Translations under genes and position numbers: made by a program | Shown: positions 1 to 8,900 of the stretch, in pieces | Layout of the letters: every line of letters begins with the position of its first letter | Numbering within the stretch: the first letter of the stretch is position 1 | From: Treponema sp. UBA7590 | Lineage (GTDB): Bacteria; Spirochaetota; Spirochaetia; Treponematales; Treponemataceae | DNA length: 10,835 nucleotides | Direction of reading: 5' to 3' | Assembly (NCBI GenBank): GCA_002478955.1 | Contig: DLKK01000118.1 | Location: forward strand, 16,153 to 26,987 | Notes under the pieces: generated by a model | Seen by the model: only the letters and a program-made list of their open reading frames with translations | Database searches by the model: none | Told to the model about the DNA's origin: nothing

Positions 1-1657
1 AAAATTTAACAAGGACAGAGGCAGTTCCGCTTCGCGAAATATATTCGCTGCCTGCATATTTTCTTTCTCCGCTTGTTATTAATTTTACAACATCATCCGC
101 AGAAACCGCAAGTCTGACCGCCGGTGTTAACCTGAAAAACGCCTCAAAATCAATTTCTGGAGTGCCGTCGTAATCAGAGTCAAGAGACATTCCGATTTTT
201 CCATCAAAACCGAATTTTGCTTTTTCGTCCTGGAAAGAAATATTCGCGCTCACAAAATGATTTGATTCTGCGGCAGGAACATCCGCCCAGTAAGATTTCC
301 AGTCAGCGGAAAGATTCACTTTTCCAAGTCGCACTGAAAAATCAAAATCCGTATTGAACTGAGTCAATTCATCCTGTACAAAAACATATTGACCAAAAAG
401 TTCATTCAATTCTTTTTTAGTTTTATAGTCCGGCATAAAGACGCCGTTTCCAAGCGCAGATTTTCTGAATTCACTCTGGACAGTCAAAGTGAACCTGTCT
501 TTTATAGGAAGAACCATTTGCGCTGTTCCGAACCAGTCGCTTGTTTCTTCCGGAAGAATTTGCGCCACAGCAAAAAGATAATTTTTTTCCGAATTGCTGA
601 TTTTTGAACGGAACGAATCAAGTCCGCCCTTTACACCGATTTTTATTTTCCGGGAAGAAATTCCAGAAGCAAAGCCAAAATCCACGCCGGCTTCAAAAGG
701 CACAACCACAGAATTGTCGCCAATATGATTTCCAACAACAACGCCAACCGAAGAGAAAACATTTAAGATCTCGTTTTTCCAGCCGAAATCAAAAGAAAAA
801 TCTCCGCGGTTAGAAGCCCGGCTTTCTTCAAAAGAATTTTTTGTGTCATATTCAAGTCCATAAGCCGCTGTCGTCTTCAATGAAAAGCCGTTTCCCTGCC
901 ACAAAAAATAAATTTCAGGATCCAAATAAACCAGTCCGACATTTTTTGCATAATCTTCTATTTTTACGGCCGGAGTTCCAGTGATTGTTGAATACCTTTT
1001 GTACCAGTCGCCAAGCGCTGAAAAACCAAGTTCCATTCCGTGCGGAATTTCTTTTTCAAGTCCGAATCCTGCGCCAAGATTTTCTTTTGTGACGTTGCTG
1101 ATATTTTCAAATTTATTCTGAAGTCCGTTGTCTGTCGCCTCAAAACGTCCGTTTATGTCGATTTTAAGATTTTCAGTTTTAAATACTTTATCCGCGGAAA
1201 TAAACGTGTTTCTGTCAGAATAAGCCGAAATTAAATTTCTGCCGGAATATCCGTTTGCCGACTCGTGCCCGAATTCCACAACAAAAGGGCTCAAGCCGGT
1301 CTCGCGGTAGATTTTAAAGTTTCCTGCTATAAATCCCGGATATCCGCCGCCCGCAAGTCCCTCAACATAAATCGATTTTTCAGTGGAAGTTTTTAGAACC
1401 GCGTCGCTGTTCAAAGTTCCTGTGTCAGAAGTTTCTGGAAGCCGCGGAATAAAATCTTCAGTTCCAGAATCTGAGGAAGGAAGCACATCTGAAAAATTTG
1501 AAATTGCGCTTTTTCCGACTTTTGGAGCGCCACCAGAAATTACAGTTGAAACATCTGGAAGCGAAATTTCATCTAGTTCATCTACTTCCTGAGAAAATAA
1601 AATTCCGCCTGCAAAAATTGCGGTAAAAATCGCCAGAATTATCGTGTTTTTCTTCAT
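1..1657 (-). CDS. Probable outer-membrane beta-barrel protein, 3' end cut by window edge
   Basis: The frame is open for 552 codons from the ATG at 1657 to the left edge, with no stop reached. The start is supported by a Shine-Dalgarno GTAGGA at 1664-1669, six bases before the ATG. Residues 1-22 look like a signal peptide (MKK, then a hydrophobic stretch ending LFS before QEVDE). Residues about 23-95 form an acidic, Ser/Pro/Thr-rich low-complexity linker. The remainder consists of short segments of alternating polar and hydrophobic/aromatic residues separated by Gly/Asn/Asp-rich turns, as in transmembrane beta-strands. The visible end reads ASVLVKF, which resembles a final barrel strand, so the true stop is probably close beyond the edge. 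It lies 29 nt downstream of the TPR gene, fitting a joint envelope role. I see no named family: the barrel assignment is inferred from the residue pattern. A large secreted beta-rich surface protein is the alternative. Confidence 0.82.
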   Translation of the reverse strand, partial: MKKNTIILAIFTAIFAGGILFSQEVDELDEISLPDVSTVISGGAPKVGKSAISNFSDVLPSSDSGTEDFIPRLPETSDTGTLNSDAVLKTSTEKSIYVEGLAGGGYPGFIAGNFKIYRETGLSPFVVEFGHESANGYSGRNLISAYSDRNTFISADKVFKTENLKIDINGRFEATDNGLQNKFENISNVTKENLGAGFGLEKEIPHGMELGFSALGDWYKRYSTITGTPAVKIEDYAKNVGLVYLDPEIYFLWQGNGFSLKTTAAYGLEYDTKNSFEESRASNRGDFSFDFGWKNEILNVFSSVGVVVGNHIGDNSVVVPFEAGVDFGFASGISSRKIKIGVKGGLDSFRSKISNSEKNYLFAVAQILPEETSDWFGTAQMVLPIKDRFTLTVQSEFRKSALGNGVFMPDYKTKKELNELFGQYVFVQDELTQFNTDFDFSVRLGKVNLSADWKSYWADVPAAESNHFVSANISFQDEKAKFGFDGKIGMSLDSDYDGTPEIDFEAFFRLTPAVRLAVSADDVVKLITSGERKYAGSEYISRSGTASVLVKF

Positions 1658-1686
1658 ATTTTTTCCTACTTTTTATTTCCAATTTA

Positions 1687-4542
1687 TCAATTGTCAGTTT
1701 TTACATTTTTTGCCTGGCGGCTGGAAGGATAAAGTTCCTTCAGCTGCTTTGCCGTTGCGTTCGCGTCGGCTTTCATTCCTGCCGCCAAAAAAGCGTCATA
1801 CGCGCCGTACATTGCGCCTGCCGCCTCGTCATTTTTTCCGCAGATTCTGTAAAATTTTGCGGATTTCAGGAACATTTCCGCGCTCTGCCTGTTTTTCTGC
1901 TGACTTTTATACGCCTGGCCAAGAATTTCTGAATTCTGGGCGGCATACAGGCTTTCTGAATCATTTTTGCTTTTTTCCTGAAGCGGCAGAAGTTGTTCCG
2001 CAAGTTTTACCGCATCCGCAGAAAATTGTGTGCTTTCAGCATATAAAATCGCAAGTTCAGTACCTATTTTACGTCCTTCTGGCGTAGAATTTCCTCCAGC
2101 GTTTCTGTATTCAGTCTCCTTTTGGACAATCTTTTCATCTTTTCCGCCCGCAAGCTTTTTCAGTTGAACTGCAATTTCTGCAATTCCATCAGATTTTGCC
2201 TGCGCGTTATATTTTTCAAGCAGAAAATTTGCGTTTTCCAGCGCGTCCGAATATTTTCCTTCAGCGCGGTAAAGTCCGATAAGATTTTTAGCCGCGTTAT
2301 AAACGTAAGTGCTTTCAGGGAATTTTTTTATCAAAGCCTGATTCTGCAGTATTGCGCCGGAATTGTTTCCAGTCTTTTCCATGCAGTCAGCCGTGTAGTA
2401 CCATGCGGCTTCCGTGAAAATTCCGTTTTTGCATTTATTTTTGTATTCAGAAAACCGCTCCAACGCAGTCTTAAAATCCTGGATTCCATAAAAAAGTTCA
2501 CCGCGGCGGTAAAGGGCTTCTTCCGCCAGCTTTTGTTCCGGGAATTTCGTAAAAACTTCCTTATATTTTTCATCCGCGGAAGCAAAATCCTTTTTCTTTT
2601 CGTAAACCTGCGCAAGCTGATAAAGGCTTTTCATTCCAAAATTGTTTTTTTGCGTTGAATACGGCGAAAGAATTTCAATAGCCTTGTTGAATTCGCCAGA
2701 ATCTGAATAAATTTCCGCCAGAAGAAGAACAGAATCTTCCTTGTTTTCCGTTGTTTTAGCAGATTTCACAGCTTTTTCAGCCATTTTTGCCGCGTCAGAA
2801 TATTTTTCCATCTGAATCGCAGCGTTTGCCGCCGTCATCTGTGCGTTCCACAAAAGTTCGTGCGAAGGATATTGGTTCACAAATGAATTCAAGTTTCCAA
2901 ATGCTTCCTTTGGTTTTCCCTGACGATACTGTGAATAACCAAGATAAAACATCGCATACGAAACTTCCATCGCCTGCCCAGAATCTTTTTTGTCCGCGTT
3001 TCTTATGAATGTAGAAAAACTTTCTTCCGCATACGGCCAGCTTCTTGTGTTAAACTGCGCAAGCCCAAGAATATATTTTCCTTCATTTAAGCCCGATTTT
3101 GCCGCCTGAATCTGCGACTCCTTGTAACGCCCCGAAAGAATCAGGACTTTTGAATAATTCAACCGTTCCTGTGGTGTGATTTTTCCTTCAACCTCTAAAT
3201 TCTGATAAACCGAAGCTGAATCTTTTAGTTTTTGACCGCGTGCAAGCGAAAGCGCATAAAGCTCATTTTCCGAGGGTTCAAGCAGTTTTTCGGCTGTCGA
3301 ATAATTTCCTGTCTTGTAGTTTGCCAGAGCAAGATAGAAATTTGTACGTTCATTTTCTTGGTTTCCAAGCGGCGCATATTTTTTCACATCTTCCCAGTTT
3401 TCCTGATATGCCGCATATTTTGCAAAAAGACTGTTGTAGTCGCGCACATATTTTGGATTTTCCATTTTCTGCTGATTTTTTTGCGCTTCCAAAAGCTGAA
3501 TTTCAGCATTTTTCGCGGAAGCGTTTGTTATTTTTTTTCCGGCAGTCATTTCCGCGCGGTACATTGCAATCAGTTCAAGGATTTGCGGATTTGCGTATTT
3601 TTCCGCCTCATCAAAATATCCGGAAGATTTTTTAAAGTCGCCTTCAAAATAAGCGTCAGTTCCTAGCCGCGTCCAGAATTCAGCAAGAAGCTCAGGCGAA
3701 TCGCTCAATTTTTTCTGCGCTTCCTGAAGAACGCTTCCCGGTTCAAGACCGACTTCTTTTTTGTGTTCAGAAGAAACATTGTAAGCTTTTTTTAACGCAT
3801 TTGCCGCAAGAGATTTTTCTCCGCTTTTTAGAACCACGCAATAATATTCATAAGCTGTCTTGTAATTTTTCAATGCGCAGTAAGCGTCGCCGGCATATTC
3901 CGTTAACGCGTAATAAACCACGGAAGGAATTTTCTGTTTTTCAATTTTAGAATAAAGCTGGATTGTTTTTTTCGCTTTTCCGGATTTATTGTATGAGTCC
4001 GCAAGTTTTAAAAGCGCTGAATAATAATCCTCATACGAATATCGAAGACCGTTCTTTGCAACATACTCAAAATTCTGGATTGCATTCTTGAAATCTGAAG
4101 TTTTATAAAAAATCACGCCGGAATCAAAAATCGCCGCCGGAAAATATTTTCCTTTTTCGCCAGAAGAAACGCAATATTCGTGGAAAAGACTTAACGCCTC
4201 TGGATAATTTTTCTTGTAGTCAAAAACTTTCGCGAGCCAATATTTTGTTGAATTTTTCAGCTGAAGGTCTGAATCCAGTTTTTCTGCGGCAGAAAGGACT
4301 TCGTAGGCATCATCAAAATTTGAAAGGCGCACAAGACATTCGCCTTTTATCGCAAGCGCAGAGCCAATGTAAGCGGAATCCGGAAATTCGGAGGCAAGCT
4401 TATCTGAATATTGAATTGCCCCAGGGAAAAAACCGCTGTTGTATGCTGAAGAAAGCTCATTGAAAATAGAGACATCTGTTTCCAGCGCAAAAAATCTGAA
4501 CGTAAAAAGTGACAAAAAAAGTGACAAAAAAAACTTTTTCAT
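1687..4542 (-). CDS. Exported long tetratricopeptide-repeat (TPR) protein
   Basis: This 951-residue protein is probably a periplasmic or membrane-attached scaffold. I chose the ATG at 4542, which begins MKKFFLSLFLS and gives a canonical signal peptide with likely cleavage near FFA-LE (residue 19). An in-frame TTG at 4572 would add ten residues ahead of the signal peptide and has no Shine-Dalgarno. The ATG has only a weak GAAGAA before it. Helical TPR-like units are clear at about residues 25-60, 61-95, 137-165, 175-205, 212-245 and 290-320. They recur in a second array at about 525-775, with Gly/Ala/Phe positions and FPE or YPS turns typical of YbgF/BamD-like repeats, and again at 875-938. 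The middle (about 330-520) is more divergent. TPRs bind proteins and do not catalyse. Lying between an exported unknown protein and a barrel-like protein suggests a role in envelope assembly, which is inference. A run of eight A (coding sense) at 3531-3538 is a possible slippage site. Confidence 0.9.
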   Translation of the reverse strand: MKKFFLSLFLSLFTFRFFALETDVSIFNELSSAYNSGFFPGAIQYSDKLASEFPDSAYIGSALAIKGECLVRLSNFDDAYEVLSAAEKLDSDLQLKNSTKYWLAKVFDYKKNYPEALSLFHEYCVSSGEKGKYFPAAIFDSGVIFYKTSDFKNAIQNFEYVAKNGLRYSYEDYYSALLKLADSYNKSGKAKKTIQLYSKIEKQKIPSVVYYALTEYAGDAYCALKNYKTAYEYYCVVLKSGEKSLAANALKKAYNVSSEHKKEVGLEPGSVLQEAQKKLSDSPELLAEFWTRLGTDAYFEGDFKKSSGYFDEAEKYANPQILELIAMYRAEMTAGKKITNASAKNAEIQLLEAQKNQQKMENPKYVRDYNSLFAKYAAYQENWEDVKKYAPLGNQENERTNFYLALANYKTGNYSTAEKLLEPSENELYALSLARGQKLKDSASVYQNLEVEGKITPQERLNYSKVLILSGRYKESQIQAAKSGLNEGKYILGLAQFNTRSWPYAEESFSTFIRNADKKDSGQAMEVSYAMFYLGYSQYRQGKPKEAFGNLNSFVNQYPSHELLWNAQMTAANAAIQMEKYSDAAKMAEKAVKSAKTTENKEDSVLLLAEIYSDSGEFNKAIEILSPYSTQKNNFGMKSLYQLAQVYEKKKDFASADEKYKEVFTKFPEQKLAEEALYRRGELFYGIQDFKTALERFSEYKNKCKNGIFTEAAWYYTADCMEKTGNNSGAILQNQALIKKFPESTYVYNAAKNLIGLYRAEGKYSDALENANFLLEKYNAQAKSDGIAEIAVQLKKLAGGKDEKIVQKETEYRNAGGNSTPEGRKIGTELAILYAESTQFSADAVKLAEQLLPLQEKSKNDSESLYAAQNSEILGQAYKSQQKNRQSAEMFLKSAKFYRICGKNDEAAGAMYGAYDAFLAAGMKADANATAKQLKELYPSSRQAKNVKTDN
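4507..4530 (-). repeat. Tandem 12-bp duplication inside the TPR-protein signal peptide
   Basis: Two exact adjacent copies of TTTTTGTCACTT (coding sense, 4519-4530 and 4507-4518) encode Phe-Leu-Ser-Leu twice in the hydrophobic core. A further TTT follows at 4504-4506, and a run of eight T precedes and enters the first copy (4526-4533). Gain or loss of a unit would keep the frame and change the core length by four residues. Confidence 0.9.
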
Positions 4543-4585
4543 ATTCTTCAATAATAATTCAGAAAATATCAAAAGTCTACAAAAG

Positions 4586-5941
4586 TTAATCGTCCAGGTG
4601 GAATTCTTCGGAAGCTTGAATTTTCACGAGTGAAACTGAATCCAGACAATAACGGCTGAAAAATTCCTCAAATGTCATCTGCGAGCCGTCCTTGAAAACC
4701 TCGCACTTGAATCTTTTCTGGTTATCAAAATATGGAAAAAACGCACAACATTCGTTGAATATTTTTACCTCTGGGCTTCTTCTGTCAGTTTCGCGGATTG
4801 CGCCAAAATAAAAAATCTGCGGATTCTGGGCAGCAAGAACGTAAAAAAGAGATTTTAACATTCTCACGGAATATCCGTTGTTTTCAATATAGCCAGTTGA
4901 ATTTTGAATTCCTTTTTCTGTAAGTTCCGCGCAGAAAGGCTCAATTGTAACATCAACGCCAGAATCGTTGTACAGATAATTTCTTCCTGAACGAACGGAA
5001 ACAACTCCGCTTGCAATATTGCGTATCCAATCCAGGGAAAAAGAAATCGCATATTTTTCGCTCAAAATTCCCTGAAATCCGGTTTCTTTGTATTCAACAG
5101 TCGGCTCAAGGAGCGGATCCCGTTTCAATCTGCCGCCGGTAAGAGGTTCAATAATTCCGTCCGCAATCCATTTTAAATATCCTGCCCCGGAAACAGAAAT
5201 TTTTCCTTCTTCTGAAACATCGATTTTTCTTGGTTTTCCAGAGGAAATGTAGACAGGATTTCCCTCATCATCGTACATTGCGTCGTCAACAAAAATCACA
5301 TTTTTCTCTTTTTCTTTTATGATATTTGCCATTTGTTGAACCGCGTGATAATCATCCGGCTGGATTCGCGCATATTGCCACGGAAGAGAATTCTGCGTCC
5401 AGCGGACAATCTGCTCAAAAGACGATGAATAAAACCTTTCAAAAGGAAGCCCCGTCGGAACTCCTTTTGCGGCATAACACCCAAAAATCAGATAATCGCA
5501 GTAAGCTGTTCTGCCAACCGGCTGAAACTGGACAAAGACTTCGCTGTCTGCAACAAAATAATAACGGATTCTTAGCGGCTTCCCGGATTTCTTGTCGCGA
5601 ACCAAAAGCCAGCTACCAGGCGCATCTCCGGGATAAATATCCTGAACCTCGGTAGTTTTTCCTTTGTCTGAATAAACATCGACTTCAATTCGTGCATAAG
5701 GCGCAACAAAAATATTGAAGGAATCTTCTGTCTCTTCCAGCCGGACTTGAAATTTTTGCCCTACATTGTTAGTCCTTATTTCCGGGCGGTTCATGCGAAC
5801 ATTCTGCAAAGGAGCCTCAAACCATGTCTCAACCAAATCCCTGCGGATTTCTGATGAATCTGGAACGCCGTAACTGTTGTAAAGCGCAAAAACCGGAAGA
5901 ACAATCAGAGTCAGCAAAAATCCTAGAATTTGTTTTTTCAT
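4586..5941 (-). CDS. Exported protein of unrecognised family, 451 aa
   Basis: I do not recognise this protein. Residues 1-19 form a clear Sec signal peptide (MKKQILGFLL, then a Leu/Val-rich core) with a good cleavage site VFA-LYN. No lipobox is present, so the mature form should be soluble in the periplasm or outer-membrane associated. The first half (about 60-145) is rich in predicted beta-strands. A more conserved-looking block follows at about 145-210, with a Cys-148/Cys-155 pair, Gly/Pro turns and a Phe/Tyr-rich segment running into a helix (DYHAVQQMANIIKE). The second half mixes beta segments with Cys-337, Cys-398/399, Cys-413 and Cys-432. Seven cysteines in an exported protein suggest possible disulfides. 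The start ATG has CGGAG five bases upstream. The gene sits 25 nt after the activase and 43 nt before the TPR gene. The coding call is firm; function is unknown. Confidence 0.9.
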   Translation of the reverse strand: MKKQILGFLLTLIVLPVFALYNSYGVPDSSEIRRDLVETWFEAPLQNVRMNRPEIRTNNVGQKFQVRLEETEDSFNIFVAPYARIEVDVYSDKGKTTEVQDIYPGDAPGSWLLVRDKKSGKPLRIRYYFVADSEVFVQFQPVGRTAYCDYLIFGCYAAKGVPTGLPFERFYSSSFEQIVRWTQNSLPWQYARIQPDDYHAVQQMANIIKEKEKNVIFVDDAMYDDEGNPVYISSGKPRKIDVSEEGKISVSGAGYLKWIADGIIEPLTGGRLKRDPLLEPTVEYKETGFQGILSEKYAISFSLDWIRNIASGVVSVRSGRNYLYNDSGVDVTIEPFCAELTEKGIQNSTGYIENNGYSVRMLKSLFYVLAAQNPQIFYFGAIRETDRRSPEVKIFNECCAFFPYFDNQKRFKCEVFKDGSQMTFEEFFSRYCLDSVSLVKIQASEEFHLDD

Positions 5942-5946
5942 ATAAG

Positions 5947-5960
5947 CTCCGTAATCTCCG
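5947..5960 (-). promoter_or_regulatory. Doubled Shine-Dalgarno-like motif before the 451-aa gene
   Basis: CGGAG occurs twice, at 5956-5960 and 5947-5951 in coding sense, separated by ATTA. The proximal copy is five bases from the ATG and decides the start. The distal copy lies 14 bases away, just after the activase stop codon at 5967-5969. It could act as a standby site for ribosomes ending the upstream gene, which is inference. Confidence 0.65.
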
Positions 5961-5966
5961 AAAATG

Positions 5967-8900
5967 CTATTCTTCTGATTTCATCATGATTTCAGAAACT
6001 GTCTCAATACCTGAAGTTTCAAGAGGAACATCCGCAGTGCTTACAGGTTCTGTATCTGTAAACGTTCCGGCTCCTTCTGCAAGTTTTACAATTGGGCGAG
6101 TTTTTGTTCCATCTGGATTTACAATCACTCCGTCATCGTTTTCGTCCGGATGCCTTCCGGCAGGAGCGTTTGAAAGCAAAAGTTTTAACCGGTTCAGCTG
6201 GTTTACTTCTGAAGAGCCCGGATCGTAGTCAATTGCAGAAATATTTGCACCCGGGAACCGTCTGCGCAATTCCTTTATCATTCCTTTTCCGGTAACGTGA
6301 TTTGGAAGGCACGCAAATGGCTGGACGCACGCAATGCTCGGTGCGCCCGAATGAATAAGCTCGACCATTTCCGCGGTAAGGAACCAGCCTTCACCGGTGA
6401 TATTTCCAAGCTGGACGATGTCATCAACACCTTTCATCAAATCATATATTGAACTTGGCGGATCAAAACGACGGCTCTGGCGAAGATATTTCTTCATCTT
6501 TCTTCTATAAAGTTCAAGGAACCATACAAGAAGTTTTGCATTGCGCTCAGTCTTTTTAGGGAACGCAAGCTGCTCGTGACGGAAAATGCCGGTCGAAAAT
6601 GTATAAAAGAAGAAATCCGTTAAATCCGGCATTACACATTCTGCGCCCTCGCGTTCAATTGTATCAACAATATTGTTGTTTGCCGTCGGATGGAATTTTA
6701 CAAGAATTTCGCCGACAACGCCAACACGAGGCTTTTTTATCGGCTTCAAAGGAAGATTATCAAATTCCTTCACAATATTTTTAAGCATCTTGTGATAACC
6801 ATGGATTGAAAGCGACTGAACCTGCTTTTCCGCATACGCTGACCATTTTTCGTACAAGGCGTTCGCGCTGCCCGGAACTGCCTCATAAGGTCTAGTGCGG
6901 TAAAGCACGCGCATCAGAAGGTCGCCGGTAATAATTGACATAAGCAGCCTGTGCAGCAAAGTCGGTGTCACTTTAAAGCCTGGATTTGACTCAAATGCCT
7001 GCGCGCTCAAAGAAATTACAGGAATATGGCCCCAGCCTGCATCGTTCAACGCGCGGCGGATAAATCCAATATAGTTTGTGGCACGGCAACCACCGCCCGT
7101 CTGGGTGATAATCAGGGAAACGTGGTTCAAATCGTACTTTCCAGACTCAAGCGCAGAAATCATCTGGCCTGCAACCAGAATCGAAGGATAGCATGCATCG
7201 TTATTAACGTATTTCAGACCAGCCTCAACAGCCTTTGGATCAACTGCATCCAGAACCACAAAATTGTAGCCTTCGGCCTGGAACGCTTTCTGCAGAATCC
7301 TGAAATGAATCGGCGACATCTGAGGTCCAATAATTGTGTGCGTGTACTTCATTTCTTTTGTGAAAACTTGCCTCTGATAAGCAGAAGAACGTTTTGGCGG
7401 CATTTTTCGATGGTGTCTCTGACGCTCCTTTACAGCCGCAATCAAAGAGCGGATTCTTATTCGCACCGCACCAAGATTTGAACCTTCATCAATTTTTATG
7501 AGCGTATACATGCGGTTTTTTGCCCGCAGGATTTCATCAACCTGATCCGCTGTGACAGCATCAAGACCGCAACCGAATGAAGTAAGCTGAACCAGCTCCA
7601 AGTCTGGCATTTCGCTTACAAATGAAGCTGCGCGGTAAAGACGGTTGTGATAAACCCACTGGTCAATAATGCGCAAAGGACGTTCAATTGAACCAAGATG
7701 AGCAACTGAATCTTCTGTGAAAACCGCAAGACCAAGCGCGTTTATCATCTCTGGAATTCCGTGGTTAATTTCCGGATCAAGATGATAAGGTCGGCCGGCA
7801 AGCACAATTCCGTTTCCGCCGGCACGAATCATCTGCTCAAGGGCATCTTCACCTGCCTGCTGGCAATCATGGCGATATTTTTCCTGTTCTTTCCAGGCCG
7901 CATCAACAGCTTCATTTATCTGCTTTTCAGTAAGAGCCGGGAATTTCGGCAAAAGTTCCTCGCAAAGGCGTTCCTTTAACCGAGGCTTATCATAAATCGG
8001 AAGGAACGGATCCATGTATGTAATAGAAGAATCCTGCCGAAGTTCATCAATATTATTCCGCAGAACTTCCGGATAGCTTGTTACAATCGGGCAATTGTAA
8101 TGGTTTCCGGCTCCCGCATCTTCTTGTTTTTCATAAGGCGCACAAGGATAGAAGATAAATTTTACACCGCGCTGAAGAAGCGAGACAAGATGACCATGAC
8201 TTATTTTTCCCGGATAACAAACCGATTCAGACGGAATTGTTTCTATTCCTTTCTCGTAGACACGTTTTGAAGAACGCTGAGAAAGAACAACGCGGAATCC
8301 AAGTTTTGTAAAAAAAGTAAACCAAAGTGGATAATTTTCATACATATTCAGGACGCGCGGAATTCCAACATCGCCCATCGGAGCATCTTCCGGCTTTAAA
8401 GGAACATAACCAAAAAGCCGCTTGTATTTCCAGTCAAAAAGATTTGGCATCTTTTCACCGACATCATCGACTTTTGTGTTCTTTTTATTGGAAGCATCGA
8501 TAACATTTCCTTCAACTTCAAGTCCGCGCTCACAACGGTTGCCAGTTATAAATGTACGTGTTTCAGTTCCAGTTGAAAATTTGTTGATTGTCAAAAGACA
8601 ATTGTTCTGGCATTTTCCACAGCGTCGAAGCTCCAAATCAACATGGAATTTTTCAAGCTCATCGTACGAAGCAATTTTTGAATGAAGCTCGTGCCGCGGA
8701 GTTCCCGGCTCTTCATCCGGCTTTGGCGCAGTAAGATCAACCCACTGGTCATAAGCGATAAGCGCAGAACCATAAGCCCCCATAAGCCCTGCAACATCCG
8801 GGCGAAAAACTTCCACGCCGGCGATTTTCTCAAAGGCACGCAAAATTGCGTCATTAAAGAAAGTTCCACCCTGAACAACAACTTTTGTGCCAATATCGCT

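Noticed and set aside
3531..3538. Eight-base homopolymer in the TPR gene as a phase-variation switch
   Set aside because: It is short, encodes a natural Lys-Lys, and similar A-runs are common in this A-rich gene, so alone it is weak evidence.
1644..3666. Plus-strand open frames opposite the TPR gene (e.g. 1644-2087, 2122-2658, 3232-3666)
   Set aside because: Their Phe/Arg/Cys-rich products are what the reverse complement of A-rich Lys/Glu codons gives; the minus-strand frame has a signal peptide and clear TPRs.
4543..4572. Ten-residue N-terminal extension of the TPR protein from the TTG at 4572
   Set aside because: No Shine-Dalgarno precedes the TTG, and the extension would bury the signal peptide behind extra residues. 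The ATG at 4542 fits better.
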